Shown piece by piece: positions 1 through 12,883 of a stretch of DNA of 64,000 nucleotides. This DNA is from Citrus sinensis. Lineage: Eukaryota > Streptophyta > Magnoliopsida > Sapindales > Rutaceae. Under the pieces are notes generated by a model. That model had not been told where the DNA came from. It searched no databases and saw only the letters and a program-made list of their open reading frames with translations. Location: NCBI RefSeq assembly GCF_022201045.2, contig NC_068558.1, positions 34,429,501-34,493,500 on the forward strand, written 5' to 3'. How positions within the stretch are numbered: the first letter of the stretch is position 1; each line of letters begins with the position of its first letter. The position numbers were made by a program, and so were the translations under genes.

Positions 1-331
1 AGAAAGAGATATTTAGGTAGGATCCATATGAAGAGAAAGCAAATAAAATTTCTTAAATATCTAATTTTAATAAATCTCAACCATTCATTCATTTATTTTC
101 ATTCAATAAATATTGATAAATATAAAATTAAGGGCATTTTTAAAGACTGCTGATCTCACCTGTCTATATATATATATAAATGTTTCAGTCAAGAATTTTA
201 AAGTGGGAAAAAGTACAGAAAACCTTTAAAACTGCATGGTTTTAAAAACTTAAAACTGTAAGCTTTTAAAGTCGTGTGGTTTTAAAATTTTTCCAAACTT
301 TCCCGTACTTTAAGATCCCTGACAAAAAAAC

Positions 332-369
<38 letters not shown>

Positions 370-1923
370 TAAACAGCACGGCACACTAACTTCATCCTAT
401 TAAGGCAGGCGGCACACTGTTTATGCTTTGCATGCTTGGAATCCACGTACAATGAAGAGCTTTTGTCATGCTTCAAAAGCCAGCATAGACTGCAATCACA
501 AGTAGGCTGTGGGCACGAACTAAAAAACCTTTTGACTTTAACTAGTTCATTTTATTCAAAAGCTAAGCACTTATTATGCTTTGTTCTTCTCCACTTTTTT
601 TTTTCTTAAAAGCTAGCTTAAGATTGTAGGATAGATCAGGGGACCAATCTTTACATTAACAAAGTTTTGATAAGTAAAGCATTAAACTGAAAAAAAGAAA
701 AAAAAACAATGTAATGTTTGATTCACTTGAGTTTGATTCACGTGGGTCACAACTTTTAATGAAAACTGTATGATTTTCTCAATAAATTTTGTTAAAGGTT
801 TTAATATGACAAATATTATGAAGAAAATTTGTTAAAATTAAAAAATATTTTAGATAATATAATTTAAAAAATAAAAATGTTTAACAACCCATTTTTTAAA
901 AAATTTGAGTTTTCTTTAAAGTTTAAATATATAGATGTATAATAGTTTTTTTTAAATATTTTAGATAATATATCATTCCTAAACCCTTACATGATTACTA
1001 CCAGATGATAATTTCAAAAAAAAACAAGAACTTTAATTTCACATTAAAAGAAAATTCTTTTGTTAATAAAGAACCGAACAATATCCAGCGAACGCATAAC
1101 TACGACATGAATAGAACACTTAACTAGTACTAAAAAAGTTTCACTTTGTAATATTAAAAGATTGAAAATTTTGTTAAAATAAAGTAAATGTATTATAAAT
1201 AATTTAACTTCTTAAAATTGTTCAATAGCCTAACTCCGCAAATTAAGCTCAAAGCGTGGCACAATAGTTACCTTTAATATGATTTCAAATTTGTTTTTTC
1301 TATCATAATTGTCCCTTTAATATCATTTTCAATTTTTTTTCCCTCATATAATTTTTCTAGTGGGAAGAGTGTGGCGGATGTGATACCTATAAAGAGGACA
1401 AAGCCCCATTGCCTACTTTTTTTCTCCCCTCAATTAGCTTTCCTTTCGGCTTGAGGTTATTATTTGTCAAGGACTAATTAAAAATAAGGTCAATTATTTT
1501 AATGAAAATTGAGGCCTACATTAGTTGTGAACTCTTTTTATGATCATGCAGCGCAACAAGGCAATGCATTAACTGCCAAATTAGAGTAAACAAGGCAAAC
1601 ATTAACTGCCAAATAAAAGTCGGTGTTCACTAATCACTTCCCATGTCTTTAACATTTTAAAATTAAGCTAAAGCACATCAATTACAGAAGAGAAATGTAA
1701 TCACAAATTCCACCCCTAAGATGAATTCCACAAATAACAGGATTTTCCTTCTTAAAAAAGGACTTAACAGTCATGAATGGACATAACTATAATTAGGATC
1801 CTACAAGTGGATGTACACAAAAACAGAAGATACTGACTAAAACAAAAGCAAAATGTATGCCAATGTCTATGGAAGACAGAAAAATAAGCTTTGCATTTTC
1901 AATAAATCTCGAAGAGTTGAATT
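1..1923. other. AT-rich intergenic DNA and 3' flank of the cysteine synthase gene
   Basis: I see no coding region here. There is a TA dinucleotide run at about 335-367, several A and T runs, and a CACGTG core near 739. The last few hundred bases before 1924 are presumably the 3'UTR of the minus-strand cysteine synthase gene; its polyadenylation site could not be fixed. Confidence 0.6.
335..367. repeat. (TA)n microsatellite
   Basis: An uninterrupted TA dinucleotide run of about 16 units in intergenic DNA. A short open frame across it on the minus strand encodes a Tyr-Ile repeat and is only a product of the repeat. Confidence 0.85.
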
Positions 1924-4900
1924 TCACGGCACAGGCTGCATGTTCTCACATTCTTCTCGGATTGACTGGAAAAGAACGGATGAGAGGTATCGTTCTCCAA
2001 AGCTCGGAAACACAACCTACAGCCATTCAAATTGTCATTAAAATGAGAAACAACCGTTAGATTATTATTTTATAGTACATTACTCAGTTCACACACAGAT
2101 AAATATAGAGTCGAAGGAAGCAAGACATATTTAAAACTATAATACAATTATAAGAAAAGCGTAGAGAATTCTGACCAGACTACAGAGCTTTTCAGGTTCC
2201 AGAAGCTAAAAGGTTGAAGAAAGCATTCATGATGGGGAAAAAGGCCTCCGGAACTCACCCAACAATGTAGTTTGGTCAAGTGGTCCTAATCTATAAAATA
2301 TTTCTCTCTCCCTAGAAAGCTAGTTCTCATAGACACTGACCATAAGCTGACAGCTGCATTGCAACATCACCTAACCATACTAATAAATAATGCTGACCAT
2401 ATGGGTAGCAGCCAGAGACTTGTTCTCCTTTAGACCAATCTTATGAAAACATGAATCTGTAACTTGAATGGATTTGTTTAATTACTTGATAAAGCAAATT
2501 GGTTAATTGTGCAATTTAGTCCTGCCTTTGCCACGCAGGCATGCACTTGAAAGACAAGAAGGCTTTGCTGGGTCAGAAATAAAATGGAGTAAATTGGGCA
2601 AAATGGCCATACGGCACCCTCAAGTTAACAAATCACTTTTCAATTGAACTAATAATAGGAGCATTCAAGTTCACTGAATGCAATTCAACTTGATGCTTTA
2701 CCAGATTTACGTAACTTAATCCCATGTTTCTCTTCAAAGAAACAACGACAAAAAAGATGGTCCCCAAAATATAATCATGTTTGAATTTAGGAATTTTCTG
2801 TATATAGAACTAAAATTTATCCCAGATGATAACACAAGTATAAGCCCCTTTAGTGGCATGCAACATTGCTTATCAAATCTCACATGGTTTAGTTTTAATC
2901 TAATTTTAAAGTATTGAAAATTTGTTTTTTCATTTTGAAACTTTTTGGTACCAGATTGCAGCTCATTCCAAAATTGATCAACTCGACATGAGATTCTATG
3001 AAAGCAACATGACTTACTGCAATAAGCTTTCCAGCATTCTCAGGTCTCTTCCCAACCTCCATTGCTGCAGCAGCTGCCGCCCCAGAAGATATGCCAACCT
3101 GATATGAAATCACTTTTCGAATCATTAGATAGAAAAATGATGCTAAAAGGAAAGATTGAGATAGAGATGGATGAGGAAGAGTATTTAAACCATGCTGCAG
3201 CTATCTGCAGGTCCAGCCACTCAAATCATGGATTGAATCTCAAAGATTAAAAAGGGAAGGAAAGGGGAAAAAGTGTAAATGGTTCCTAACTTCATTGGAA
3301 GAACCACCACTTCCTCAACTAAGAAAACTTTTATTTTTCTTCTCTCTTTATGCAGCTAGTGATTCAATGTTAATGTTTTGGGGGGGGGGGGGTGCTTGGC
3401 CTAGGATTTCTAGGTATCAACCCAAAAGACTAGTTTATTTAGTGAAGTGACTGTCCTACTTATAAACCCAAGTATCTTCTTTTTACTAGCTGATATGGGA
3501 CACAACTCAACAATCCCCACCTCGGACGAAACCACCGCTGGACTCCGGTCCTTTCGTCCAACACACTTGAGTGGTTTCACAACCACATTCTGGGTACTAG
3601 GGTCAAGCTCTGATACTAATTGTTGGGGGGACCTTGACCTGAGATTTCTAGGTATCCAACACAAAAGATTAGCCTATTGAGTGGAGTAATCTATCCTACT
3701 TATAAACTCAAGTATCTTCCCTTTACTAGCAAATGTGGGACACAACTCAACAGTTAATTTACAATTAAGACATGAGTTTTCATTTACACATCTTTTCTTT
3801 TAGTTCAATAACACCCAACTTTAGTAATCGATTAATTTCTTCATCATGAATTATTTAGCATCCATTAAAGTGAATGAAAATGATTTTGAGACACATGACA
3901 ATTTAACAGATCTAACACATCCACATGATTTCACATTACAATCAAAGTGAAGTCCTCAAAACAAGCAAAGGGACACATGCAAATCCTATAGATGGATTAG
4001 ATTAACCAATCTGATTGCCAAATGTGCATCACTTTTTTTTCCTGATACCCATAAAATCCCACAAGCCTTTCTATGTTCACCAAGTACTAAGCTGACTACT
4101 GCCAAACTCTACAACCTTGATGCAGTCACAAAACACATGAGACATTTAGTATCCAGGTCATCAGGTGGCTGGCTCCCAGGGAGTTTGAGACCCTGGACTA
4201 TTGGTTGAATCCAACGGTTTGTTTACTATTCAACCCAACCCATTGGGGGATTTAGCTCTCTGTCTCTACTTAAGCACAAACTTATTTCCAGCTGTGCTCT
4301 GCTAGATCATGTGCATGTAGAAGTTGGTCAGTACCCAGATTCAGTTTTTCCTTTCACTTCAAAAGTTAAAATCCAAGGCTAATAAGAAGCACTAACCAGC
4401 AAGCCTTCCTGGAGTGCTAACTGCTTTGCAATTTCAACAGCTTCATCACTAGATACCTGCCAAATTCACAAACAGAGACACGTGAGATGTGTCAGACTCT
4501 ACTAGCATCTCATATGGAATCTAAACAAATAATTTGAAAACAAAAAGCATAGCACGAGATGAATTAATATGAAGGCATAAACAGGGATGGCCACTGCCAT
4601 GCACAGCCGGTACATCCATTTGGCCCACGAAATGCACATATAGAGCTTTACACCAAATATAAGGCCAAAAGTCATTTGAAGCACATTTGTTTAAGAGCAC
4701 ATCTTTGTGTAAGAAAAATTATTTACATTCATATTTAAGCAGTTTCCTAGTGTATCAAGAAACTAGAGGTGCAAGAACACAAGTAGGTCAGCTGGAAATA
4801 GTCCAAAAGACAGTGGTGTTGCACACAGATGCATATATAAAGAGACTAGGAAAAGAAACAGGTCAATTGAAGTGCACTGAAATATAATTGAAGTTCTAGT

Positions 4901-7900
4901 TTTGAAAACTTCCATAGGTTGGTAGCATTAGAAATTATCCATGTCGACCATGCATCCCATATGTCCATCCATGTTTAAGTCAGTTCTCGAGGCTAAATGA
5001 ATTCCAATCAACCTTTTGAGCTGACAAGCAATCCCATATGATAATTGCAAAAAGTACTGTACAAGGATTCATGGTTATAATTGCACACAGATGCCTAAAT
5101 AACAAATTCCAAGTTACCAAAATCAAGACACAGGCAACTGCCAAACAAAGAGAAAAAGGGTTTGACTACTCTCTCCAATTAAGAAGCTCTGTGAAATAAG
5201 AAGATTTCAAAACTTGCAAAGAAGTAAACAGTGAAACAAGCAAAAGAGCAAATAAGAATTAACCTCAATGACTTCATCAAGCACACCCTCATCCAAATTC
5301 CTAGGAACAAAACCTGCTCCAATCCCTTGAATCTTGTGCGGACCTGAGTTTTTATGGTAAAAGCATTTAAAACACAAGTTGTTACATATCAAAACAGAAA
5401 TTTTCTTTTTAGATGAATAAGTTATACTGAAACAACCTTAAGACTAGAAACTAATTTCTCATCTTACCAGGCTTTCCACCTGAAAGTATATTGCTTTCGG
5501 AAGGCTCTATGCCAATAACCTGATAATCATTAAAGTTAAAAGAGAACTCTAAAACAGTAAAACTAGGAAAGAGACAAACAGCTTTTTAAGAAATCAAAAG
5601 CACTTAGCGTCAGGTAGAACAGCCAAATGGTAGCGCACTTTGAAATTCATTTTTCTGTCCATGCTACCAATTTTAAGACACTTTCAGATTGGCAGGTTAG
5701 ACAAAGACTTGGTGGCGGATATGGGACACATGCCAGATATGGTTTGGAAATAAATAATACAAAGATGATTACCTTGATATTAGGGTTTTTCTCTTTAAGA
5801 TATCGACCAGCTCCCGATATAGTTCCACCAGTTCCAATTCCTCCAATAAATATATCAACCTTGCCTCTAGTATCTTCCCAAATTTCTGGACCAGTTGTCT
5901 CATAGTGTATCTGCAAATGGAAATACTTACTTCAGCTCCAGTTATACTCATAGTTTCCAGTTTATTTGATGATACAATTTCTTAACCTAAAATAGGATCT
6001 CTTGAACAAAGACTTATTCCAGAAGATGAATGATATGTTGTGATATACTAAATTGATAAATGGAAAGCTGGAAACCATCAAAAGTGATCCTTACCCGTGG
6101 TCAAAGCAATTTTTATTGTATTCAATCAGTAACCGAGTAGCATCAAATTAAGAGATGAGGTTTCTTGCCTGATAGCAGGTACCATCGTGCTAATTTGTTA
6201 AATTGATGCATCCCATGTCCGAAAATAATATAACAAGGCGAAGAATAAGCATAAAATGCAGGAATCATTAGGTCATTCAGGGAATGTATATGTTCCATTT
6301 CCAACAGCATTCTGGGCATATCTCATAGGCTGGTTGCCCTTATATACACTTTTTTCAATATGCAAGCCGTGTTATTGCTTTCTTTTTTCTATTTTACTTG
6401 CAATGATGGACAATATCATGGCATAAAAAAGTCACATAATGCACTATCTAATGGGACTACAGTTTTCAAGAAAGAAGATGTGAGCCACTGTTTTACCATC
6501 TATGTGGACCATCATGGCCTATCCTTTTCAAGACCACTTTTTTCATTCTTTATCTACTAAGGCAAGTCTATGCTGAAACTAGATATAAGTAGGAAGCGTA
6601 ACTGCAGACCTTAGGGTTAGCAGGATTGTCAAATTGCTGAAGCATATATGCATTAGGTGTGCTATTCAAAATTTCTTCAGCTTTCTGCACAGCCCCCTTC
6701 ATGCCTTTTGCTGAATCAGTTAATACAAGCTCAGCTCCAAATGCTTTCAGAAGAACTCTCCTTTCCAAGCTCATTGAGGCTGGCATAGTCAAAATGAGCT
6801 TATATCCTTTCGAAGCAGCTATGAAAGCAAGGCCAATTCCAGTGTTTCCACTAGTGGGCTCTACAAGAATACTCTAGAACAGACAAAAAAATAAAAAATA
6901 AAAAGTAAGAAGAGAGAGAGAGAGCCAAAACTATGCAAAAGCAATGGTAAACATATGCTTTTTCCAGATGGGATTATAACTGAAACAGTGATTGCTTGTT
7001 TTATCTCATGCTTAAGGGGAAAAAAAACACTTCTAATTACCATTTTCCTAGTTCAAATATCCAGTTAGTAACTACTTCAAATGCCTCTGAGTCAAATTTT
7101 AGTGCAGCAAACAAACAGGAAGAGGCCCTTATTTAGCCAAAATAAATAAATATCAAAAAGCAGAAGGCTTAGCCTCCCAAATTTAGTTCTTATTACACAT
7201 TCGTTCAGCCGCAAAAGATTTGTAGCAAACATGTCTTACCTTTCCAGGCGTTATTAGTCCTTTTTGCTCGGCATCAGCTATCATACTGAAACCTATCCTG
7301 GAATCAGAAATCAAAATAAAAAATATTGAGAGGATGTAAATTATTATTGATTAAGTTCCATTGCTAGTGATTCCAAGAAGAAGCAAGGAAGCTAGAATAT
7401 GCCAAATTCATAAGGACATAACAAAATTAATTTGCTATAACCAATGGTTTAGGACTGACAAGTCAGATTTTAACCATTTAGTACATGGACTTTTGGCAAA
7501 AACTTAATATCGAAGGGTCTTTAGGGACAATAAAGAGACAGTTCAACATCAAGAATTTTCACCATAAAACTTCCATTCTGGTGATGAATGCACACAAACC
7601 AAAAGATGGTCACGAAAGTTTTGAGTATCTAGAGTTGCAATTTTATCTTTCTCACCTGTCCTTAACACTACAACATGGTTCCATGATTTCAAGCTTGGCA
7701 GCAATGTTTGCAACACACCCCTTGACAATAGTATTCAGGTATACCATTGGCGTCTTCCCAATAAGCTGCATGACATAGAAACCAGTACAACATATCATTA
7801 GCCAAAGAAAAAAAGAAGTTCATTGATATTATTCATGTGGGGAGTCAATAAAAAATGATAATGAAATAACCAAAAAAAAAAAAAACGACAAATCACATAA

Positions 7901-8527
7901 ACTATGCTAAATTACACTCTTAACTTTCTCATTAACTATCCGGTTAGCGTTCACACCCCTACTCCAACACATGTTTTCCAAGTATTAAAACCAACCCACT
8001 ACATAATTCTAATCAATTCCATCGAAACACAGTCCAAAATCACTTTAAAAAAAGAAATTCCAAAACTGTCCTAATCCAAAATCAAATTTTCAATAAACAA
8101 ATAATCCAAATTTTCCATACTAGACCAAACATAAGAACGCAGTGAAGTCACAAACAAGTTCCTAAACTATGAACGAGCGAGCTTATCTACATCAAACACG
8201 CCAACTAAGAACCAAAAAAGAGATGAAAAAAATCCAAACTTTGAACAAACAAAACAAACCCAATTAAAAACTCAACAGTTCACTCGCCTGAGTGACATCT
8301 TCAGCAATGTTGAGACCTTCAATCCCAGTCTGCGGCTTCACAGAGACGGCCTTGCACACAACAGAGTTGCAGGGTTTGTAAGAGACCTTGTACAAATTCT
8401 GCTTCAATCTTCGAGCTGCTGTTATGGGGCTAATGTAGCCCAGTTTCAGAGTGGCCAATGATGATTTCTTGGAGATGCAGAGAGGAGCAGTCAACGGACT
8501 GCACACCAGAGAAGACGAAGTGACCAT
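1924..8527 (-). CDS. Plastid-type cysteine synthase (O-acetylserine (thiol) lyase), 10 exons, 391 aa
   Basis: PLP enzyme that makes cysteine from O-acetylserine and sulfide, the last step of sulfate assimilation. Exons on the minus strand: 8527-8288, 7765-7656, 7297-7240, 6873-6610, 5910-5773, 5519-5468, 5343-5264, 4456-4397, 3098-3018 and 2016-1924; phases join without a stop to give 391 residues. About 60 N-terminal residues are Ser/Ala/Lys-rich and look like a transit peptide, so a plastid (less likely mitochondrial) form is inferred. Visible motifs are SVKDR with the PLP lysine (near residue 114), the substrate loop TSGNTG, the phosphate-binding loop GIGTGGT, and a [11 protein letters not shown] segment in the region that contacts serine acetyltransferase in this family. 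Intron 1 appears to use a GC donor (CAG|GCGAGT). Intron 8 contains a TRIM element. A cyanoalanine synthase role is possible but less likely. Confidence 0.95.
3374..3752 (-). mobile_element. TRIM (terminal-repeat retrotransposon in miniature), complete, in intron 8
   Basis: Two direct repeats of 139 bp (3374-3512) and 132 bp (3621-3752) share a TGTT start and a CAACTCAACA end. They are flanked by a perfect 5-bp target duplication GTTAA (3369-3373 and 3753-3757). Read on the minus strand, a primer-binding site TAGTATCAGAGC (one mismatch to the initiator-Met tRNA complement) follows the upstream LTR after two bases, and a purine tract AGGTGGGGA lies just before the downstream LTR. The internal part is only about 108 bp and has no coding capacity, so the element must depend on proteins made elsewhere. 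A G run in the left LTR is expanded. Confidence 0.9.
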
Positions 8528-11500
8528 TGTTTTGGAACTTTGTGGGAACTAACTGTGATGACCAACTGATGATGCTAAACGAATGAAAGAGCCTCAGCTA
8601 TTTATTTTATTTTTATTTTTATTTTTCTTTTTATCATAAAAATTTAGAAATGTCTTTTTTGGAAAAGAAAAAACTACACTTCATCAATTGGGTTTTTCTT
8701 TTAAAATGTTAGTTAAAAAGTTTAAATGTAGTATTATTATTTTAAAAGCATTAATAAACAAATGACACCATAAATTGTTGTATAAGTGCCTTTAAGGGCA
8801 TGGATTCCCTGTCTTCTTATATTCTATTTTTATTAATAAAAATCACAATTTCGATAATATGTTTTAGCTAATAATAAAAATAAAAAATATAGTGCGTGAA
8901 AAATTTTATATTTTGTCAAATTAATATTAAATTATTATCTACATAATAATAAAATTAATTGCTAATCTTTTTAATTTTCTAATTATTATGAAAATAAAAA
9001 AATTAAATTTTAGTGTAGTTCATCAAATGTTATGCTAAACTAAAAAGATTAGGCAATAGCAAATGTAATTTTTTTTATTTAATCCTATTTAATTTTATCA
9101 TATCTTATTCTACTTAGTCCAATCTAATTTAATCATAAAAATAAAAACATTAGAAAACAAAACAAAAATAAAAGAATAAAATAAAGAATTGTTGGGACCG
9201 ATTGCTTCAACCGGTCGAAATAAAAACTGGGATGAAATTTGATTTGTATTAGTGGGAATAGAAATTTAAATAGTGTAAAAAAGTTGTCAAATATCTTTTT
9301 TCTCTACCCGATGCATTATTACGTCCACAACTCCACATTCAATATTCTACTTCCATATTTCATAAAGTGAAAAAGGGTCAATGGGATTTTGTTAGCCTTT
9401 GGATTGCACGAAAAGTCAATTTAGTTTCTTTAAAATTTTTAATGCAAACAAGATTTTTTTTTTTAATGCAAAAGTAAGAATTGAAAGCATTGCTCCTTGG
9501 ATTTCTACGTCATAAGGGCACTGTTTGATTGATAGCAACTTAAAATATTATAATTTATAATAGCATTTAAAAAATATGCGATTCAGAAGAAAGCTTAATT
9601 TTCAATGAATAATTTTTAATATTAAATGAGACCCATACAACAATGTTTATCAGTCACTTTATTTTGAAAATATTGTAAAAACGAGATTAAATTTCTCCAA
9701 AGGTATGTGGTGTATGTTATTGGTATGTTACAATGCAATTTTTTTTTTTTAAAACAATGCATAATGAAAATTAAATCCTCTCTTTTGTACCGTCTCATTT
9801 ACTATTTAAACTAATTAACGCCAACGTCATTTGCATTTCAATTATTCCAAGGGCTAGTTTGAAATTACTTTTAAAAGACTTAAAAATAATTTTATAAAGC
9901 AAAAATTCCATTCTCGTATTCGGTAAATTAGGTTAAGGTGGCTCTTGTTTTTTAACTTAATAATTTAAAGTGATTTAATTTAATTAATTAAGTTAATTAG
10001 AGGTGTTTGTTTTTATAACTTAATGAGACTTTTTAGATAATTTTAACTTAATAAAATAAGTCAATTTTTTTGGCTTTTTACTTAATGGAGAAATTTGAAT
10101 TAAGTCAATTACTTACTAATGTAAAAAATATCCATGTTTTATAATTTATTTTTCATGTCTATCCCAAAACTCACCCATAGACATTACCCCACATAAAAAT
10201 ATCCATGTTTTTTATTTCTTATATTATATACGATAAAATTTGAAATTTATGGTATTTTATATATTAAAATTATAAAATAATTATGTATTCACTTGAATAT
10301 AGTTTTACTTATAAATGTTAAAATATTGTGGTATTTAATATATTATTTATTTTTTAATATATTATTTATTTGACATTCAAATTTAATAAGGATACAAATG
10401 TAAAAGTACATATTTTCAGTTTTTTCAGTTGAAAAAAACAAACAATTTAATACTTATTTTTCGAGATTCAGATGAAAAAATAAACATATTATTCAGATTT
10501 AAACATTCAGATCTATTCAAAATTCAAACTAATTCAGGTCTATTCAGATTTCAGACAAAAAAACAAACGTCGCCTTAAAAATCACTCTTGACAAAATCAC
10601 TCCAACAACAAATTTTGAAAAGTAGGCAGAGCAATTTTTCAAAACATGATTTTTAAGAATTAGCTTTATACTAAATATAATTCCATATAAATCCTCATAT
10701 ATATTATAAAAATTTAAAATTATCCTTATTAATTAGAAAATAAAATCATTAAGTTTAAAAAATTATTATTATTACTAATTACATTGAGATGACAAAATAG
10801 AAAATAAAATTAAAAAAATAAAATATTTATTTTAGCTGTCAATTATTATACATACAAAATAAAAAATATTTTATTTACATGTTTATAGAAAATTGTAAAT
10901 AAATTTTATTTCACATTATATCCAATTTAGTTATTTATATTCTTATGACAGTTTAATAGTAAGATTTACAAAATATATACGACTGCTTTCAAAACGTACA
11001 ACATTTTTAAAAATAAATTTTGCCAAACGTTAAACTGATTCTCTTCACAACTAATTATTTTTAAAGTACAACTAACAACAATTATTTTAAAAGTTACAAC
11101 CTTTTTAAATTGGTCCTAGTATATAATTTGACATTCATTGATATAGGTGTCACAAAATTAACAAGTATTGAATAATTAATTTAAATATCAACTAGTGGGT
11201 TCATTTAATTGAGATTGTAATTTTTTTTAGTTAAAAATATAAGGATTCAACCCCGCTTATGTGAATGAGGAGCGAATTGGATTGCCATTCTAAATAATAA
11301 TAAAAGAAAGTTAAATATTAACCAATATGTGTAATGAATATAGGTATTAGTTACCTAAATTGGGATATAAATTAATTATGTATATTTTAAGTATATTGGT
11401 AGGAATAAACAGATTTTATAAGATTTTATCATTTATTTTTGCTGGATTTTTTGTGAGATTTTGTAGTTAATAACAATACTGGATGCAAAATTTTTCTTTT

Positions 11501-11607
11501 AATGTATGGATACTTTCATTTTAGCTCATGAAATGATATTATAGGTTTATAACCATAACAATTAAATTTTACCTTCATATATATATATATACCTGCAAGC
11601 ATCAAAT
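8528..11607. other. AT-rich intergenic interval
   Basis: No gene is visible. The first hundred bases are the promoter and 5'UTR side of the cysteine synthase gene. The rest is very AT-rich, with one candidate non-autonomous DNA transposon (9934-10577) and many short A/T runs. Confidence 0.6.
9934..10577. mobile_element. Candidate non-autonomous DNA transposon (hAT-like termini)
   Basis: The left end begins TAAGGTGGCTCTTGTTTTTT. The reverse complement of the right end begins TAAGGCGACGTTTGTTTTTT, so 16 of 20 positions match as an inverted terminal repeat. The interior is AT-rich and non-coding. I could not find a convincing target-site duplication, so the exact ends and the superfamily are uncertain. 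Confidence 0.4.
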
Positions 11608-11665
11608 ATGTTTAGCTTCTCGACTACTCTCTTAATATGTTTAGCTTCTCGACTTCTCTCTTCCT
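11608..11665. repeat. 29-bp tandem duplication of the start-codon region
   Basis: The segment beginning ATGTTTAGCTTCTCGAC occurs at 11608 and again at 11637, differing at about one base. It duplicates the start codon of the SPH pseudogene; the first copy runs into a stop (TAA) just before the second ATG. Confidence 0.8.
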
Positions 11666-12060
11666 CATAATAATCTTAAATACATGCATTATTATTACTC
11701 AGACTTCACCACCAGTTGCATCCGGCCTTTCACTCCAGTGTAGGGTTCATATGATGAATGACCTTAGTAATAATGATAAACTACTGATCATTCATTGCCA
11801 TTCTAATGATGATGATCTTGGGGAGCACACCCTTTGGAAGTTTGGATGAAGAATGAATTCAGTTTCAAATTCCAAGAAAATGTTTGGAGATCACTCATTT
11901 TTGGGGTAACATGAGATTGGACTTGAAAGAAACGACCGTCGATGTTTATCGAACTTACCACGAAACAGAAAAATGTCAAGATACTAGAAATTAATTATGG
12001 TCGATCAGAGAGGACGGATTATATTTCGGCAACAATAAAAAATCGTGGGAAAAACAGTAA
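11608..12060 (+). pseudogene. S-protein homologue (plant self-incompatibility protein S1 family), decayed copy 1
   Basis: SPH proteins are small secreted cysteine-containing plant proteins. An N-terminal hydrophobic signal-like segment from ATG 11637 leads into the family motifs NDLSNN and HCHSNDDDLGEHTL. The frame then shifts: WMKNEFSFKFQENVWRSLIF reads in a second frame, and MRLDLKETTVDVY with WSIREDGLYFGNN in a third. A TAA interrupts this just before LWSIRED, and a final TAA ends at 12060. Two frameshifts plus an internal stop make it a pseudogene. The start region is tandemly duplicated: a 29-bp unit holding the ATG occurs at 11608 and again at 11637. Confidence 0.8.
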
Positions 12061-12124
12061 TAAAATTAATAAAGATGTTTCAAATCAAAATTAACAAGTT
12101 TTAATTCCTATGTGTCCTTGTTGG

Positions 12125-12883
12125 TAGGGGTGGTTATCGATTCGGTTCGATTTAGTTTTGAGATAAACTTTCGATATTGGTTTGGTTCAAGTTTAAAATT
12201 AAAAAAAAACTGTTTGGTCTTTAGGAAAAATAAGAACCGAATTGGAACTAATATATAGTTCGCTTTGGTTTGATTTCGATTCAATATCATTTTTTTGGTT
12301 CGGTTTCGATTTTTCAGTAACAGTTTGCTTAACGGTTTGGATTAACAAATCAGTTTTTCGATTCAGCTTAACCTATACACAATACCTACTATAATCAATG
12401 TATAATAAAATAAAAATAAAATAATTTAAAAATTTATATTAAAAAAAATTACAAGACGTTTGGACTAAAATGAAAAACTTTTAGAATCATAGTCACTATT
12501 TTTAATACCAAAACATTTGGCCCTAATATAAATAAAATAAAATAAGTTTCTGCACTATAATATAATTTACCAAAAATTAGGGATGGGAATGATATCTTAC
12601 CTTGTTGACTTTCAGCCAGGGACCTTTTGCAAAGTTTGCAAAAAATATTAGGGTATAACATAATTTCTATATGCAAACATTTCCTAAACATTAGGTCATA
12701 CAAAAATTTTATAAAGAACAGGGATCCAAACGATATTATTAGTTTGGTTCGGGTTTTGTAACTTTTTATCCGAAAATTGAACTGAATGGTTTGGTTTGGT
12801 ATTTTTATATTCGCATTTTTATCTTTAAAAAAACCGAATCAAATTGAATTTTTTCCGATTTCGATTGGTTTTGCCCACCCCTA
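12125..12883. mobile_element. hAT-superfamily non-autonomous transposon, 759 bp
   Basis: It is bounded by inverted ends TAGGGGTGG and CCACCCCTA and flanked by a perfect 8-bp target duplication CTTGTTGG (12117-12124 and 12884-12891). An 8-bp duplication is the hAT signature. Both sub-terminal regions are rich in GGTTCGGTT-like motifs in opposite orientation, so the element is partly self-complementary. No transposase reading frame is present. It lies 65 bp downstream of the first SPH pseudogene. Confidence 0.88.

Noticed and set aside
4140..4300. Possible tRNA-derived SINE (B-box-like GTTTGAGACCC)
   Set aside because: Only a B-box resemblance; no convincing A box, tail or target duplication.
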